NCBI GenBank assembly: GCA_002292945.1
Contig: DBCG01000101.1
Location: 20,851 to 28,557, forward strand
Source of the DNA: Proteobacteria bacterium UBA964
Lineage (GTDB): Bacteria > Pseudomonadota > Gammaproteobacteria > Steroidobacterales > Steroidobacteraceae
DNA length: 7,707 nt
Reading direction: 5' to 3'
Numbering within the stretch: position 1 is the stretch's first letter; every line of letters starts with the position of its first letter. This document shows positions 6,644 through 7,707 of this stretch, piece after piece. The notes under the pieces are model-generated. The model saw nothing but the letters and a program-made list of their open reading frames with translations. It had not been told where the DNA came from and ran no database searches. Both the position numbers and the translations under genes were made by a program.

Positions 6644-7024
6644 ATGAGCACCCAGGACCTCGGACTGCCGGACATCAGGATCGACCAAGACAGCCTCTAC
6701 CGCGAGGAGACGTTCACGGACCGTCGCGCCGGTACGCTGCGGCGTCTCGTGCCCGTGCTCGCTGACGGGTCCCCGGATGCTGCGCGGCCGGTGCTCTGGC
6801 TCGGCCAGACGCAGCTGATGACGCCGGGTGGCGTGCTGCCGCTCGGTTTCGAGATCGACGCGCCGGATCTTGCCTCGGCGATCGAGAAGTTTCCCGAGGC
6901 CGTCAAGCAGGCGCTCGAGGACGCCATCGAAGAGGCGCAACAGATGCGCCGCGAAGCCGCCTCGCGCATCGTCGTGCCTGACGCGGGTGGCATGCCCTCC
7001 CCGGGAAAGATCAAGTTCCCCTGA
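6644..7024 (+). CDS. hypothetical protein, 126 aa, coupled to the aldehyde dehydrogenase
   Basis: I do not recognise this protein. The ATG at 6644 is 2 bases after the aldehyde dehydrogenase stop and has a good ribosome site, GGAG at 6634-6637, 6 bases upstream; this is chosen over the longer frame from 6479, which would run inside the dehydrogenase gene. There is no signal peptide, membrane segment or cysteine, so it should be a soluble cytoplasmic protein. The N-terminal half is acidic and probably beta-rich (RRLVPVLADG, RPVLWLGQTQLMTPGGVLPL). A long, charged amphipathic helix follows, about residues 76-107 (SAIEKFPEAVKQALEDAIEE and onwards), and then a short Pro/Gly tail ending GKIKFP. The tight spacing makes it part of the secA-mutT-dehydrogenase unit, and a role linked to the dehydrogenase is the simplest inference. 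Codon use looks like that of its neighbours. Confidence 0.8.
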   Translation: MSTQDLGLPDIRIDQDSLYREETFTDRRAGTLRRLVPVLADGSPDAARPVLWLGQTQLMTPGGVLPLGFEIDAPDLASAIEKFPEAVKQALEDAIEEAQQMRREAASRIVVPDAGGMPSPGKIKFP

Positions 7025-7027
7025 CGG

Positions 7028-7056
7028 TTGACCCTTCACCGGGGCTCCGGTACGGT
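7028..7056 (+). promoter_or_regulatory. candidate promoter with palindrome between the hexamers
   Basis: TTGACC (7028-7033, 5/6 match to the -35) and TACGGT (7051-7056, 3/6 match to the -10) are 17 bases apart. Most of the spacer is a perfect dyad, ACCGG (7038-7042), loop GGCT, CCGGT (7047-7051). A dyad in this position is how MerR-type and some other regulators sit on their promoters, although MerR promoters usually have a 19-20 base spacer. The same dyad could instead be a weak hairpin ending the upstream unit, but no T-tract follows. Transcription would start near 7063, at or next to the ATG of the next gene. Confidence 0.35.
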
Positions 7057-7062
7057 CGCGCC

Positions 7063-7494
7063 ATGTTGCACCGTCTTCGAGCTTGGGCCGCCCGTGCACC
7101 GCGAGTGATCATCTCGCTGTCGCTCGTGGCGTTCGCCTTGCCGGCGCTCGCAGGTCCGCTCGCCTATTGCCTCGAGGGCGCCGAAGGGTCGCGCGTGGTC
7201 GCGGCAGCCAGCCACTGCGAGTCGATGACGGAGGCTGCGGCGACCTCGAAGCCCGCGGCTACCGGCCACCTGCCGGCGATCGACGAGTCCGTCAGCGCCG
7301 CGTCGGGCTCGGCAGGGTGGGCGCCGGTCATCCAGTCGTGTGGTCTGCTCGTCCACGACGGCGGCGTCGCGTCTCCGCTGGCCGATCTGCTGCCGTCACG
7401 CCTTGATGCGTACGGAGGCGACGCGCCTGATCGATGTTCGATGCGCAGTCTCGCCGGTGCCATCGCCGGCCGCTCCGCTCGTCTGCAGATCTAG
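7063..7494 (+). CDS. secreted small protein of unknown function, 143 aa, with four cysteines
   Basis: The ATG at 7063 starts a clear Sec signal peptide: an Arg-rich n-region (MLHRLRAWAARAPR), a hydrophobic core (VIISLSLVAFALPALA) and a likely cut after Ala30. The mature part, about 113 residues, is Ala/Ser/Gly-rich and has four cysteines at 36, 52, 93 and 125, with His51, His69 and His98. The pattern AYCLEG...SHC and the later SCGLLVHDGG faintly recall small exported proteins encoded ahead of metal-efflux or TonB-type transport genes; this is a weak impression and not an identification. No good ribosome site is seen before the ATG, which fits a leaderless transcript from the promoter candidate just upstream. 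The next gene on the same strand also encodes an exported protein, and the two may form one operon. The C-terminal third is Arg-rich and less convincing as a folded region. Confidence 0.68.
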   Translation: MLHRLRAWAARAPRVIISLSLVAFALPALAGPLAYCLEGAEGSRVVAAASHCESMTEAAATSKPAATGHLPAIDESVSAASGSAGWAPVIQSCGLLVHDGGVASPLADLLPSRLDAYGGDAPDRCSMRSLAGAIAGRSARLQI

Positions 7495-7568
7495 ACGGAT
7501 CTCACCGCTGATGTCGAATGCCGGTCCCTCGCGGGGCCGCGTCCGAGTTACCGTGTCCGAGGTCTGCC

Positions 7569-7707
7569 ATGTTCCGCTCCGTCCGTACTGTCCCGAGGTC
7601 CCCCATCCCGCGCGCTCGCCGGCTGGTGATCGCGTGTCTGTCATTGGCCGTCGCCACGGTCGCGTTCGCCCATGAGGGGCATGATCACGCCGAGGAAGAG
7701 GCGGGGG
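7569..7707 (+). CDS. N-terminus of an exported His-rich protein, possibly the periplasmic adaptor of an RND metal-efflux system (cut by window end)
   Basis: An ATG at 7569 with a strong ribosome site (GAGGT at 7559-7563, 5 bases before the ATG) opens a frame of 46 codons that runs off the right edge without a stop. The N-terminus is a signal peptide: a basic n-region with six Arg up to residue 18, then a hydrophobic core LVIACLSLAVATVAF and a likely cut after Ala34. The mature protein begins HEGHDHAEEEAG, with His35, His38 and His40 followed by an acidic run. A His/Asp/Glu-rich start right after the signal peptide is typical of CzcB/CusB-type adaptors of heavy-metal RND pumps, but it also occurs in other periplasmic metal-binding proteins and zinc ABC binding proteins. 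The function is therefore inferred; that it is a gene encoding an exported protein is well supported. It lies 74 bp after the preceding secreted-protein gene. Confidence 0.72.
   Translation, partial: MFRSVRTVPRSPIPRARRLVIACLSLAVATVAFAHEGHDHAEEEAG

Noticed and set aside
7340..7675. 111-codon plus-strand open frame across the end of the secreted-protein gene
   Set aside because: It overlaps two better-supported genes with signal peptides and ribosome-site or promoter evidence, and its product has no motif.

Overview
The window is a 7.7 kb, GC-rich, densely coded piece of a proteobacterial chromosome, most likely gammaproteobacterial. The gene order lpxC, dciA (opposite strand), M23 peptidase, secA, mutT is the conserved end of the cell-wall/division region seen in gammaproteobacteria such as the pseudomonads and xanthomonads. 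No secM is visible; the M23 peptidase occupies the place secM has upstream of secA in enterobacteria. The genus cannot be told from the sequence alone.

Layout. Positions 1-501 hold the C-terminal half of LpxC (lipid A synthesis), running in from the left edge. A convergent dciA gene (DUF721, replicative helicase loader) lies on the minus strand at 465-851 and overlaps the lpxC end by 37 bp. A 129 bp divergent spacer follows, containing a possible 21-codon leader ORF (919-984). Its stop overlaps the GTG start (981) of a membrane-anchored, coiled-coil M23 peptidase ending at 1892. After a 116 bp gap with a possible promoter comes full-length secA (2009-4762). It is followed without a gap by mutT (4741-5190), an aldehyde dehydrogenase (5187-6641) and an unrecognised 126-residue cytoplasmic protein (6644-7024). 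These four genes overlap or nearly abut and look like one transcription unit. After 38 bp containing a palindrome and a promoter-like pair of hexamers, the content changes to exported proteins: a 143-residue secreted Cys-containing protein (7063-7494), then the first 46 codons of a protein with a signal peptide and a His-rich mature N-terminus (7569 to the right edge). The latter looks like the start of a metal-efflux adaptor, so a metal-response operon may begin here.

The genes joined here serve envelope biogenesis (LpxC, M23 peptidase), protein export (SecA), replication (DciA) and nucleotide-pool cleaning (MutT). The aldehyde dehydrogenase and its small partner are accessory additions to the secA-mutT unit. 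No RNA gene, insertion sequence, CRISPR array or phage feature is visible. Most of the window is ordinary core genome. The least explained parts are the possible leader ORF before the M23 gene, the unknown 126-residue protein, and the control region and genes after 7025.
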